Assembly: GCA_028622995.1 (NCBI GenBank)
Contig: JAJQJQ010000021.1
Span: 1,178,001 to 1,242,000 of the forward strand
Length of the DNA: 64,000 nucleotides
DNA from: Panagrolaimus kolymaensis
Taxonomy: Eukaryota; Nematoda; Chromadorea; Rhabditida; Panagrolaimidae
Reading direction: 5' to 3'
In this document: positions 25,266 to 35,883 of the stretch, one piece after another
Numbering within the stretch: position 1 is the stretch's first letter
Layout of the letters: every line of letters begins with the position of its first letter
Notes under the pieces: model-generated
What the model was told of the DNA's origin: nothing
The model's database searches: none
What the model saw: the letters and a program-made list of their open reading frames with translations, nothing else
Program-made: the position numbers and the translations under genes

Positions 25266-26803
25266 ATGTTATCCATATTTCAACGATTACCCCAAACTTC
25301 TTCAACAACTTCATTTCCACGATGTTATTTTGTGAGATTTGCTTCATCCAATACAAATCAACAAAAGCCGCCGCCACCGCCACATAAAAATGAAGAAGAA
25401 AAACCAGAACCAGAAACACCAAAAATTGAAATATTAAAAGGAAAATTTAAAAAAACTACGGATGATGTTAAAATAACTGAAGGAAATCCTAAATTACTTT
25501 CAACTATTATTCCTGCAGTTCAACGAGCCCTTATTGGTGGACGATCTCAATCTCCAATGAATTGGAGTTATGCAAATAAAAAAATGATTGATGATTTAGT
25601 TGAAGAACTTCCTTTGGGTGAGGTTGTGGATGCTACGCCTGCAATTGCTATAAAGCAATATCAGGTTTGTAATACCATAATTTTAATTTTATTTCTTCCA
25701 TAAGCAGCAGCAAGAAATTATAAGAATTTTTGGTTGAAAATCCCAAAAAAAAAATCGTTACTTTTGGTATCCAAAAAAAGTTTTTTGAGCAAAAAATTTA
25801 TCAATCACCAAAAGCTTTAAATCATTGTTGTTGCCTCAAACTTTTTGATTGACTAATTTTTCCATTTTTAACAAACATAATTTTTAGTTGATCAAAGAAG
25901 AAGTTAAAGAAATATTTGATAATCCATTAGAAAAGCCAGATTTATTAAATTATTTTGATGGTTTAAAACATGGTGAAGCTAAAGTGGAATATGATTTTAA
26001 AACGGATAAGGTAAATTACATACATACTTATTTGACTTTTTAATTATATATATATATCTTCTTTTTTTTTTTACAGAACATGGAAATTTGGAATACTGGT
26101 TGTGATTCTGATTGGACTCAAGGGTATTCAAATGCAGAATTTATTCGAACTCCTCGAAATACAGCTTTATTTCGAGGTTATATTTGTACTGAACCTGTTA
26201 AAGTAATATTCTTTAATTACATATAACTTTTTTTTAATATTTCATAATTACATAAAGTTGTTTTGTAGGATGGGAAAATTAGACGAGCAGGATGGGCTTC
26301 AATTAAAACAGAAGATTTCTTAGCATTTAAACGTAAAAAAAAATTATGGTTATGGAAAGATTATTCTCATATGATGATCAAAGTATGTCATCATTTTCCT
26401 TTCCTTCAAATATCCTTAATTTAAACAAACTTTTAAAAAATTTGTTTAGTGTCGAGGTGATGGACGCTCATATAAAATAATGTTATATGTTCCTGGTGCT
26501 ATTGATGTTACATGGGGTGATTGTTATGGTTATCCCCTTCATACTCATGGAGGCCCATATTGGCAATATGAAAAGATACCTTTTTCACGATTTCTTCATA
26601 CTGTAGGTGGAAGAGTTCAAGATAGTCAAAAAAGAATATTTAATACTGAAATTTCATCCGTTGGTATTACACTTATGGATCGAATTGATGGGGAATTTCA
26701 ACTTGAAATAGATTTTATTGGATGTTATAATGATAGATCACATGAAGAAAAATTTGCATATGAATCATATTCTATTCCTATGTTTAATCCTCAAACTATG
26801 TAG
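25266..26803 (+). CDS. nuaf-1: Complex I assembly factor NDUFAF1 (CIA30)
   Basis: Mitochondrial matrix chaperone for NADH:ubiquinone oxidoreductase assembly, a core member of the MCIA complex. Five exons (25266-25664, 25888-26010, 26077-26202, 26269-26382, 26450-26803) give 371 residues, close to human NDUFAF1 (327) plus a longer leader. The N-terminus is basic and serine-rich without acidic residues (MLSIFQRLPQTSSTTSFPRC), a likely targeting peptide, then a Pro/Glu linker. The CIA30 domain covers about residues 170-365, with EIWNTGCDSDWTQGYSNAEF, FRGYICTEPVK, RAGWASIKTEDF, KIMLYVPG and the C-terminal IDGEFQLEIDFIGC block. The start is chosen as the only Met before the presequence. Confidence 0.92.
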
Positions 26804-26881
26804 GCCTAACAAACAAATAAACAAATAGTTAACAAAATTTAGTGATATAAATAAAGCTCTTTTTTCTTTTCTTTTTTTGTT

Positions 26882-27330
26882 TCAATTATTTTTGACAGTA
26901 ATACTTCGTCCATCTAATTGTGGACGAGTTTGATCTTGAATTGCATCTTGTACCGCTGCTTTATCTTTGAATTGGACAAAACCAAATCCGCGATAAACTC
27001 CTTGATTGAAATCCTTTAAAAAAATATAAATAAGTAAAGGAATAAGGGACTTAAAAAAATTTTTACCAATGGAAGATGCACTCGTTCAACAGTGCCATAT
27101 CTTGAAAAAAAATCTTTTACTTCGTCTAAAAAGAATGCACTTATTTATATGAGTTTTAACAGAGATAAATAAAGGCTGTTTGGATTCCTCATAACATGAC
27201 AAAGTTACTTACTAGGACCTGAGAGCCAACTTAAATTTGAAACATAAACAGATGATTCTTTGTTTAAAAGATTTTTTGTTTGAAGATTAGTTGCCACTTT
27301 TCGAAGTAAATTTGCAATTGATAATCTCAT
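26882..27330 (-). CDS. SLIRP-like mitochondrial RRM protein, copy 1
   Basis: Single-RRM RNA-binding protein resembling SLIRP, which with LRPPRC stabilises mitochondrial mRNAs. Three exons (27330-27213, 27125-27067, 27013-26882) encode about 102 residues. After a short basic leader (MRLSIANLLRKVATNL) come RNP2-like SVYVSNLSW and classical RNP1 RGFGFVQF; the segment between them (FFSRYGTVERVHLPL) is typical of SLIRP. The last intron uses an AAG acceptor. A second RRM gene of the same layout lies about 210 bases 5' on the same strand, so the two are probably tandem duplicates and may be co-transcribed. Confidence 0.75.
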
Positions 27331-27539
27331 GCTTTAAAAATAATTAGGGATTACAAAGTGTTTAGAAAATATCGGAAGCATCAACATACATAAAAAACAA
27401 ATGGTAAACTACCAAAATTATTACAAAGAGAGAAAAAAAACATGTAAAAATAAATCTTTATCACATCTAAACAAAATCGAGACAAACAGTAATCAAGTAT
27501 ATACAAATTTGTATTCGAACAACAATAAAAAAGAAAGTA

Positions 27540-27926
27540 CTACATAGTTTTGAAGTTCGATGTTTTCGTTGGTTTCAAAGGCATATGAAATTCTGCATCA
27601 ACTCGATCACCATCAATAACATGTGGTTGATTTTGCATTGCGGCGGTAGCAGCTTCAGGTCTTTCAAATTGTATAGAAGCAAATCCACGATGAAGTCCTG
27701 TTTCAGCATCCTAAAATAAAAACAAAAGTAAGAAATAAAAGTAAGAAGAAAAAGAAAAATTCCTTACAAAAAATAATGTAACATCTTGAATTTTACCAAA
27801 GCGACTAAAATATTTTTCAATTTGTTGTTTACCAGTAATCCATTTGACATGTGATAAATATATTGTTTGTCGTTGTTGATCAGCTACACGTGAAATAGTA
27901 TTTAGAAGTCGATGAAATAAACGCAT
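27540..27926 (-). CDS. SLIRP-like mitochondrial RRM protein, copy 2
   Basis: Two exons (27926-27768, 27710-27540) encode 109 residues. The leader is MRLFHRLLNTISRVADQQR, basic and amphipathic like a targeting peptide. RNP2-like TIYLSHVKW and RNP1-like RGFASIQF flank KYFSRFGKIQDVTLFF. RNP1 lacks the second aromatic of the neighbouring copy (FASI against FGFV), so RNA-binding specificity may differ. A tttcag acceptor sits four bases before the ATG, a typical spliced-leader addition site. Position and domain order indicate duplication with copy 1. Confidence 0.75.
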
Positions 27927-28740
27927 TGTCGCTGAAATATTTAAACAAATTAATGAATGGTAAAAAAAGAAGATTAATTTCAATGGCAAATATAAACGCG
28001 GAATAATATATGGGGAAGTTGAATGAAGTGAAATTGGAGTTGTTAAAGTTTGTATGATGAGAAAAAATAAATGTGTAATCATGGAGAAGCAAAACAAAAT
28101 TATTGAATTCAAGAAAGCAAGCAAGCATGCGCAAAAAAAAAATTGTTTCAGTTTCCGCAAAAAAAAAATTATTTTTCATCCAGACTTTTTCGTGTTAAGA
28201 ATTTTTCTTTCAGCTTCTTCGCCATTGAACGAAAACTTTGAATTACAAAAAACAAAAATGCTTTTTTTGCTTTTGTTTGTCTTGTCAATTTTTTTTTGAA
28301 AGCCATAAACTTTCAATTTTGAATTTAGTTAAATCTTTTGAATTTGATGATTAGCTTTTAGAATATGTATCGATAAACTTAGACATTACTACCATTGAAA
28401 TCCAAATGACTAAAAAATAATATTACATACATAATAACCTTTGAGAAAAAATATTGCTACTTTGATGTTGATAATTGTTGCTTCTTTTACGTACTCGCCA
28501 TACCAAAATTTTTCGTTTTTTTTTATTGCTATAGCTTTTTGTAAAACCTTCAAACTAACAAAACCATGTATTTTAATATTTGGTGCTTTCTTTAAATGCT
28601 TGCTTGTTTACTCGGAATAATTTGAAAGGCATATTCTTTCTTTGTGTTTTTTTATTCACCATTTTTCGCGTTATTATGTTTCACTTTTATGCCATATTTA
28701 TTTTTTATAACTGTTTCACATTTTTAAGTCAAATATCATC
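27927..28740. other. Divergent intergenic region
   Basis: Lies between the SLIRP-like genes (-) and the LOTUS/Tudor gene (+) and should hold both promoters. Open frames overlap antisense here and are Phe/Lys-rich; none is supported as coding. Confidence 0.5.
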
Positions 28741-31237
28741 ATGGTAGCATCTGAACCTCAAACAGAAGATGAAATTTACAAAGAAGCTAGATTACAACTT
28801 GCAAAGCTTCTAATCGAAAGACCAATGACAATTCCTCAATTGGAAAGAGAATCAAGGTTTGATAGTTTTCCACATTTTATTGCTACTAACACCACATTTT
28901 TTAGAGATGTTTCTGAAGTACCAATTAGAAGGCTAGCTGATTTAGCAGGATTTTCTTCAACAAAAGAATTCATTTTGGCATGGTTTGATGGTGTTATTGA
29001 ATGGATCCCTCCTGATAAAGTTGATTATCTTGAAGATCTTTTTGATACTCCTGAACTTAAACACATTCTTAGCTTAAAACAACGGACAAGGTATATTTCA
29101 TTTATTTTTTTCCAACTAATTTACTACTAATATTTAGACCTAAAAATCGTCCTGGAAGAAGAGGTGCTCCTGGTGGTAGAGGTATTAGAGGTGGTGCACG
29201 TGGAAGAGGAGGGCGTCTTCAACCTCCACCTCGCCAATATCGAGTTTCACCTGCTCCTTCTGCATCTTCTTCAATTTCTTATCGTCCTCAACCTTCAAGA
29301 GCTTCTGTTAATGGTCGTTCGTTTCCACCTCCTTCGAGAGTTCCTGCTAATGGTCGTCGAACTCCACCTCCTTCGAGGCCTTCTGCTAACGTTCGTCCTG
29401 TTGAAAATTTTCCAAGTCCGTCTGTTAATGGTCGTCCAATTCCACTTCGTGAATTGTCGACACCATTGGCACAACCACCTCATAATTATGATGCTCCATC
29501 TCCTGTTTTGGATAGATACTCATCAAGAGACTCTTCACCTCCTCGTCGAACCATTGTTGTTGATGAATCGAATTATGAACAAATTTCACCCGAAATTATT
29601 CCAAATTCCACCAGAGAACACTTTAGCTTTAACCGTGATCCATATGGTGTAGATACTGCTCGTATTGGTGGTGATTATGATGAATACCGACGTGAACAAC
29701 ATTATCAAGAACCGCATGCTCCATATTATGAAGATGAATATTATCCTCCTGAACCACAGTATGATCGTCAAGTTCCTCGTCGTGCTTCTCCTCCTTATGA
29801 TCCATATGGTCATCATCATGTTGATGGATATCCGAGACAACGAAATGGATATGTTCCAACTCATCATTACGAAGGTGAATGGAATGATGAAAGGATTCGG
29901 GATGCATCTTCGCTGCACTATGATGAACGAAGAAGCCATCAACCTCCAACTCGTGAATATGATGATAGAAGAAATCAACAATTTCCACCTCTTTCGTATG
30001 AAGATGAAAGAATTCGGCGATCGCCACCACTTCCATATGATGATGAAGGATTTCGCCAAACTTCACCTCTTCATTATGACGACAGAAGAACTCAACAACC
30101 ATCACCATCTCGTCAATACGTGGATGAATTTTATGATGCATCTGATAATTTTGTACCTCCAACAACCAAATTTGAACTTGATCCAATTCAATTTAATCCT
30201 GAATTTATGCGTGATTATGAAGTGATCTTGGCATCCAAATTTTCCGACGAATTAGCTCACAATCTTCAAAGTCCTATTCAACCTTTTACTTGTAAACAAA
30301 GCCTTTATTATAGCGGTAGCTTTTTGGATTATTTTGTTGAAGTAATTACTGGTGTAAGTTTTGTTTTATTTTATGCTTTCGTTTACACAATTTTTTTCGT
30401 TTTCAGCTTTACTTAATGATTTGTAATTCAAAAAGAAGCTCAGTACCGTTTTATGAAACAATTGTTCATCTTTCAAGAAAAACTCGACAAGAACCTGGAT
30501 ATGATGACATAACGATTTACGCTGTAATGAAAGCATTGGGAGAAGAATTCTTTATATTTTCCCAAAACTTTGATCCTGAAATTGGAATTTTTATTCTTCG
30601 AGTTTCATCACGTCAAAAATTGGATGATAGCAAGTTCATGAGTCTTGTTCGACAAGCTTTATCACAAGTTATGCCAACTTTAAATCTTCCACCGCTTACT
30701 GATGAACGAAAAATGATAAAAGCTGTTCTCTATGCTTCAAAAGATGAAAAATATCCTTATTTTGTAAAGCTTCCTTCCACTGGTGCACAAGAAAAAACCT
30801 TACAAGCTGCTTTAAGGTTAGTTTTTTTTTACTGAATTTTCTTATAAAGTGATATCATTTTTAGCAACGCTAATTATTTTGATGTAAATGTCGTTTATCC
30901 ACAAATGTTATGCGTTTATCATCTCAAAGGTAATCCATATCGGGCTCAAATTGTTAATCTTATTGATCGAGAAAATATTGAAATTGAACTTGTTGATGTT
31001 GGCGTCTTCCTTACTGTATGCTTATCTGAATTGAAGAAAATTGATAGCAATGATTTGATTCAACAACCACGATTTGCTCTTCCATGTGTATTAGAAGGTT
31101 CAACAGCTTCTCAACTTAGAATGGAAAAAGCTTCAGATGGATTTGATCGAATGTCAACAAATAAAAGTATCGCCATGTACATTGCTCGAAAACAAGATAA
31201 TAATGATAAACACTTTGTCTCCGTTAAATTACCTTAG
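28741..31237 (+). CDS. LOTUS and Tudor domain protein (LOTR-1/TDRD5/7-like), germ-granule candidate
   Basis: Four exons (28741-29090, 29138-30353, 30407-30816, 30865-31237) give 782 residues. Residues about 10-95 look like a LOTUS/OST-HTH winged helix (YKEARLQLAKLLIE, then LADLAGFSSTKEFILAWFDG). Residues about 118-145 are an RGG-type segment (GRRGAPGGRGIRGGARGRGG). A long disordered region follows, with two repeat families: VNGR..PPPSR units, then Tyr/Asp/Arg-rich units of about 16 residues. The C-terminus has a Tudor core (GNPYRAQIVNLIDRENIEI, VDVGVFLTV) within an extended Tudor-like block. LOTUS and Tudor domains together are found in germ-granule proteins that bind Vasa-type helicases and dimethylarginine ligands. 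That role here is inferred from domains. It heads a head-to-tail series with mrps-12 and the pseudokinase gene. Confidence 0.75.
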
Positions 31238-31534
31238 TTTGTATTTTATTTATTGTAATAAAAGTTTATAAACTTTACTTTTCTTGTGTGATTTTACTTA
31301 CTGGTTTTCTACCAGGACATATTTGGTTTTTCATGGGTACTCTAAATGTTGTAATTCATTTCGTTACGAATTTACGTACTTTAATATCGGAGGGAAAGGA
31401 ATAGTGCTTGACGTTACAAATGGTCTCCGCATCATTATTCCTTCCTTCCATAACTTATTATGCTTTCAAACAACTTTCTCACTCATTTTCTATTTTCAAT
31501 TTATCGTTTTTCTTCTTTAGTGATTGAAGGAGCC

Positions 31535-32107
31535 ATGAACATTAGAAATGCGTTATTGCATTTTCGATCACTTGTTGGAACTGCATTAGCACCTAAAACT
31601 TCAAATTTTCTGTCACCATTTGTTACAACTTTTCGATCATTCCATGTTTCATCTCTGCTGTCAGTTGATAATATGTTACTGGTTAGTTTGTTTTAATTCA
31701 TTTTGGTTCTAATTAGAAATATGTATTTTTAGGATATGCATCGACGTGGAGGAGCTCCAAAACGAAAAGCTCGAAGTAATGAAAAATCAAAGATTGATGG
31801 ATACAATTTTTTTAAAGGAATTGTTCTAAAAAGTAAGATTTTCTTTTTCTTTTTATTGATTAACTATGTTATCTTTTTAGCTGTTATTCGACATCCTAAA
31901 AAACCAAATTCTGGTAATCGTAAATGTGCCATAGTTCGTTTATCAAATGGAGCTGAAGTATGTGCATACATTCCTGGTGAAGGACATAATTTACAAGAAC
32001 ATTCTCAAGTGCTTGTTAGAGGTGGACGACGACGTGATTTAATTTCAGTTAAAGCTAATATTATTCGTGGAAAGCTTGATTGTGCACCTGTAAGAGCAAA
32101 TAAATAG
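31535..32107 (+). CDS. mrps-12: Mitochondrial small ribosomal subunit protein S12
   Basis: Component of the decoding centre of the mitochondrial ribosome. Three exons (31535-31681, 31733-31832, 31881-32107) encode 157 residues. The N-terminal ~50 residues are a Ser/Phe/Arg-rich import leader. The S12 core follows: [43 protein letters not shown], then [13 protein letters not shown] and [11 protein letters not shown], all hallmark uS12 blocks. A ttcttctttag acceptor lies 14 bases before the ATG, and the upstream gene stops 298 bases away. This is the layout of a downstream gene in a nematode operon. Confidence 0.95.
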
Positions 32108-32434
32108 GAACTTTTTGTTTTTGTTGTTATGATTTGATTTTACTTTCTTTTTTATATGTATGTAATATGTTAATAGAATGATGGTTATAAAGTATCTTTT
32201 TTGATGTGTCTGAATTAACAGAATTTGCAAACATTTATCTTTGTATCTCATTTTTCTTGTCCTTCATAGAATTCAAAATTTGCATTTCTTTCCATTTTTT
32301 CCCAAAGAATGTTCCAGCGTTAATGAAATTTGCATAAATTTGTCAAGCTGTAAAATTGAAACTTTTTCAAGCCATTCAGCATTGACAAGCTTCTACGGAG
32401 CAGTTGTCAATTGAATTTTGCGCTACACTAATTG
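32108..32434. other. Short intergenic spacer
   Basis: About 330 bases between mrps-12 and the pseudokinase gene. A possible trans-splice acceptor, gccattcag, lies near 32381. No coding potential seen. Confidence 0.4.
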
Positions 32435-35400
32435 ATGGAAAAACGTGCGACGCCTCAACTCCCAACCATGGCAAAAGAAGGTGAAGGTACATCGAAGAAG
32501 AATCTTCTCCAAATCAAACGTATCCAAGAATTTGAAGATTTAGCTAAAAGGTATGTTTTTATTTTTGTTGTTTGGATCTTTTGAAAGTTATATTACCTCC
32601 TTCTTTTTTTAGTTCCGCAAAACTTGGAATCAGCAATTATGCCTGCTTGAATGTCCTAAATCGATGCTATGATTCTGAAGATGTTGTTGTTGAAGATTCA
32701 TATCTCGTTGAACAAAAGGTTGGCAATCGCTTGCAATACACTATGAATGTTATTGAATTGAAGGATGAACTTGCTGTTACTAATACGGTATGTATTTTCT
32801 CTTTCTGAGTTTTCTTATAACATTTTTCTTCTTATTTTAGCTTCGTGAAATCCATGTTCTTCAACAAGTTGGAATCAATAAATACATCATGAGCCTTTAT
32901 GCAGCATTTCGTCATCGACAATACATTTCTATGGTATTTCCAGCCTTTGTTCCAATTCGTAATCATTTGGATGTTCGATATCAATTCAAAAATAACAACG
33001 TTGAAGCTGGAACTGGTGAAGCAAGGCTACATGCAACTGAAGATCGGTTTACAAACATAGCTCAACTTTGGATGGAAGAAAACTATCATAAACAAATTGG
33101 ACTTTTTACTCGTGATTCCGTTGCTTATGTTGTTAAGAAAGTTACCAAAGGTAGGCTTTTGTTGTTGTCTTGGAAGCCATGTTAATTTGAAACATTTTTT
33201 AGGTCTTGATTACATCCATTCCAAAGGTTTTGCTCATACTGAACTTTGTGCAAACAATGTTTACATTGACTTTACTGCTAAAGTTAAAGTTGGTGGCTTT
33301 CTTCATGCAAAAAAGCTTGGATCAAAGTAAGTTTTGTTTCTTTTGTGGCGTCGTTTCCTTCTTATTGTTACTTACTTATTCACTTGTATTTTTTAGGAGT
33401 AAAAAATTCACTGGTGATCCAAATTCTTTACCTCCTGAATCTTTGGATGATAAGGTTAAAGATGTTATTGTTGAACCAAGTCTTGATTACTGGTCATTGG
33501 GATTGCTAACTCTTGAACTGATCACTGGAAAACGTCATTATTTGAAAGAAAAGAAAGCAAAACGTCTTGCTTGCGAATATGTAAGGCTCTACCATACACT
33601 TTTTCTCATTGAATGTTAACTTTTTAGCTTGATGGGGCTCGTAATCTTCCAACTCTTGCTTCAACTGATCCTACAACAGTCCAAAATGGTGTTCAAAAGT
33701 ATGATCAACATGTTGAAAGCTTCATTGCTAGGCTTGTGAATCTTGATCCTCAACGCCGTATGACTTTCAAAGAAGTTCTTACTCATCCTTTCATCTCAAA
33801 ACCCATTGAACGTAGGCTGATTAAGCGAGAATTGAAAAGTAATTTTTTTATATCTTTCTTATTATTTTACCGTGACATTGTATGTTTTAGTGACATCCGA
33901 TTGCTTCTCTCCAATGGATGGAAATCGAACACTTTATCATGAAATTGTTGGAGCACAAGGATCTCATCCTGAAATCAATGGAGAACTTCTTTTGAACGTT
34001 ATTCAAGGAATTCGTCACGTTGAAAAAGATGATTATCCTCTCTTCAGCAAAATAAAGGAATCCCAACTTTGTAAAAATTATGTTGCAATTGAAGCTTCCG
34101 TGGCAATTCCATATGATGATTCCAATTGGTCTCGAGATGTTCTTGATGTTTCTCAATGTGATGCAGAAGAAGAAGAAGCCATTTACAACAAGCAATTTCG
34201 TTTTAAAGAACCTATTGTTGATTCCGATGATGAATGGGACGATGTCAAAGAACATAGAAAGCGTAATGGGCTTGCACCTGATTTTGTTGTTAAAGCTGGA
34301 CATCCTGGTGTTAATAAAGAATATCAAAGATATGAAGTTGTCTTCTTTGTTAAAAAAGAATGGTCACCAAAAGAACGTCAAACTTTTATTGCAATGCAAT
34401 TTGGTCGCTGGTATCAACGTGGTGTTATTCAGTAAATTTATTCTAACTTTTTTCCGCTTTATGTACCTCTAATTTTTAGCTTTACTGATCTCATTCGGGT
34501 TGTTGATGAAATAGAAGAAGTTATCGTTGATTATGTTGTCGATGGTACTCGAGTCACTGATCGGCTTCATTCACTTCCTGATGCAGTTTATTTTGCTTCA
34601 CCTCGTCGAGAAATTCGCTTTGATCCTTATTTTGCTAAAGAGCCATCTTCACGTTATCTTCAACACATTTACGTCGATGTTGGAATTCATCCTAAAACAA
34701 ATCAACAAAAAGTTCGTAAATTTGAAGAATTAATGGAAGGTGATCCAATTGAAGTTCCTGAAGGTCTTGCAACCCTTCAAGCATCTGTATGCTTCCAAGA
34801 TTTGGATCCTGAACAATTTGAAAATTTGGAAGCTCAAATGATTGGTCAAATGAAAGTTGCTGATTGGGATTTCGATGAAGAACAACATGAAGCAGATGCC
34901 ACTCGTCCTGAAACAAAGCTTTAGTGAGTTACTTTTTAAAACATTCTGATTTGATTGAGTAATGATGGATTTTTTTCAGCCGACTTTTGTATGAACGTCG
35001 TCGCAATTACAATAACTTCGTTGAATCAATTGATCATGATGGACAATACAGCAACCAAGCTCGATGCCATAAAATTTGGGGTGATTTTGCTCGTGATTAT
35101 TTGATCAAACTTTGTAAATGGGCTATTCCATACAGAGTATGTTTTTATCATCTTTCTTCTGATTGTTATGACTATGCTATAACCGTGAAATTTTTTAGGT
35201 CAATAAAGAACATGGAGCTTTACTCTATGGTGATCCATTTTCAAACAAAGAAAAATCTGATGCCGTCAAAGGAATATTATCTGAAGTACCTGAAGAACTT
35301 GATAAACAATTAACTCGAACTCGAATCAAGCAAGAAGAAGATGCCATGGATCAATACAAACGTCCTGAAGATGTCGAATTAAGACAAAAAGCTATTGAAC

Positions 35401-35546
35401 AACATCATAAAGAATATCAAGGACAAGAAGGATATTTCAAACTTGGAAATCAACTTGCTCGTAGTAAAGCTGCTTCAACCAAATCTTTTGATCCTTTGGC
35501 CACTCCTGTTGCACGTGGTACTCGTAGAATTCTCAAAAAATATTGA
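32435..35546 (+). CDS. Large pseudokinase (STRAD-like kinase fold) with unrecognised C-terminal half
   Basis: Ten exons (32435-32550, 32613-32787, 32841-33150, 33203-33326, 33397-33580, 33628-33838, 33891-34431, 34480-34923, 34980-35136, 35199-35546) join in frame to 869 residues. Residues about 60-370 are a protein-kinase fold without catalytic residues. There is no glycine-rich loop. The HRD motif is H212-T213-E214 within DYIHSKGFAHTELCANN, and DFG is replaced by GGF (231-233). Alpha-C Glu (LREIHVL) and the C-lobe DYWSLGLLTLELITG are kept, and the domain ends PQRRMTFKEVLTHPFI. The pattern is closest, by eye, to STRAD-type pseudokinases. Residues 374-869 match no family I know. They are acidic in the middle (VDSDDEWDDVKE) and Lys/Gln/Glu-rich at the end. 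Likely a scaffold or allosteric activator, by analogy only. Confidence 0.8.
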
Positions 35547-35883
35547 CTAACATTAGGATTTGTTATTGTAATTTGATAATTTGAATAAATGCTTTACTAA
35601 CTCTTTTTTATGTGTGTTTGCTTTTGTAATGGAAATGTCATGGCTTTTAAAATGTTTTCAAAAAAACTCGAGGATGTTTTACTTTTGCGATTTTTGTTCA
35701 AAATATTTTATTTTCAATCAAAAAATAATAATGCAGTAATTCAAAAAAAATAATAACGTATAACAAAAAACAAATTTAGATAAAGTACTAAAGCATAAAT
35801 GGAATATTTTGGTATAACAATATAAAGATAAATAGATTTTTTTATTGCCTTTCTTTTTCTTTCTCCATGGAAACTTTTTGTTT
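35547..35883. other. Convergent intergenic region
   Basis: About 340 bases between the convergent pseudokinase (+) and SAM synthetase (-) genes. Contains AATAAA-like poly(A) signals for the + gene near 35583 and A/T-rich 3' UTR sequence. Confidence 0.45.

Noticed and set aside
29164..29652. 162-codon + frame overlapping the LOTUS/Tudor gene
   Set aside because: Shifted frame of a Pro/Ser/Arg-rich coding exon; the true frame continues through four exons with domains.
29629..30186. 185-codon antisense frame (His/Glu/Asp-rich)
   Set aside because: Complement of the Tyr/Asp/Arg repeat of the LOTUS/Tudor protein; no stop codons because of codon composition.
33887..34327. 146-codon minus frame opposite the pseudokinase
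   Set aside because: Antisense shadow of a 541-base coding exon.
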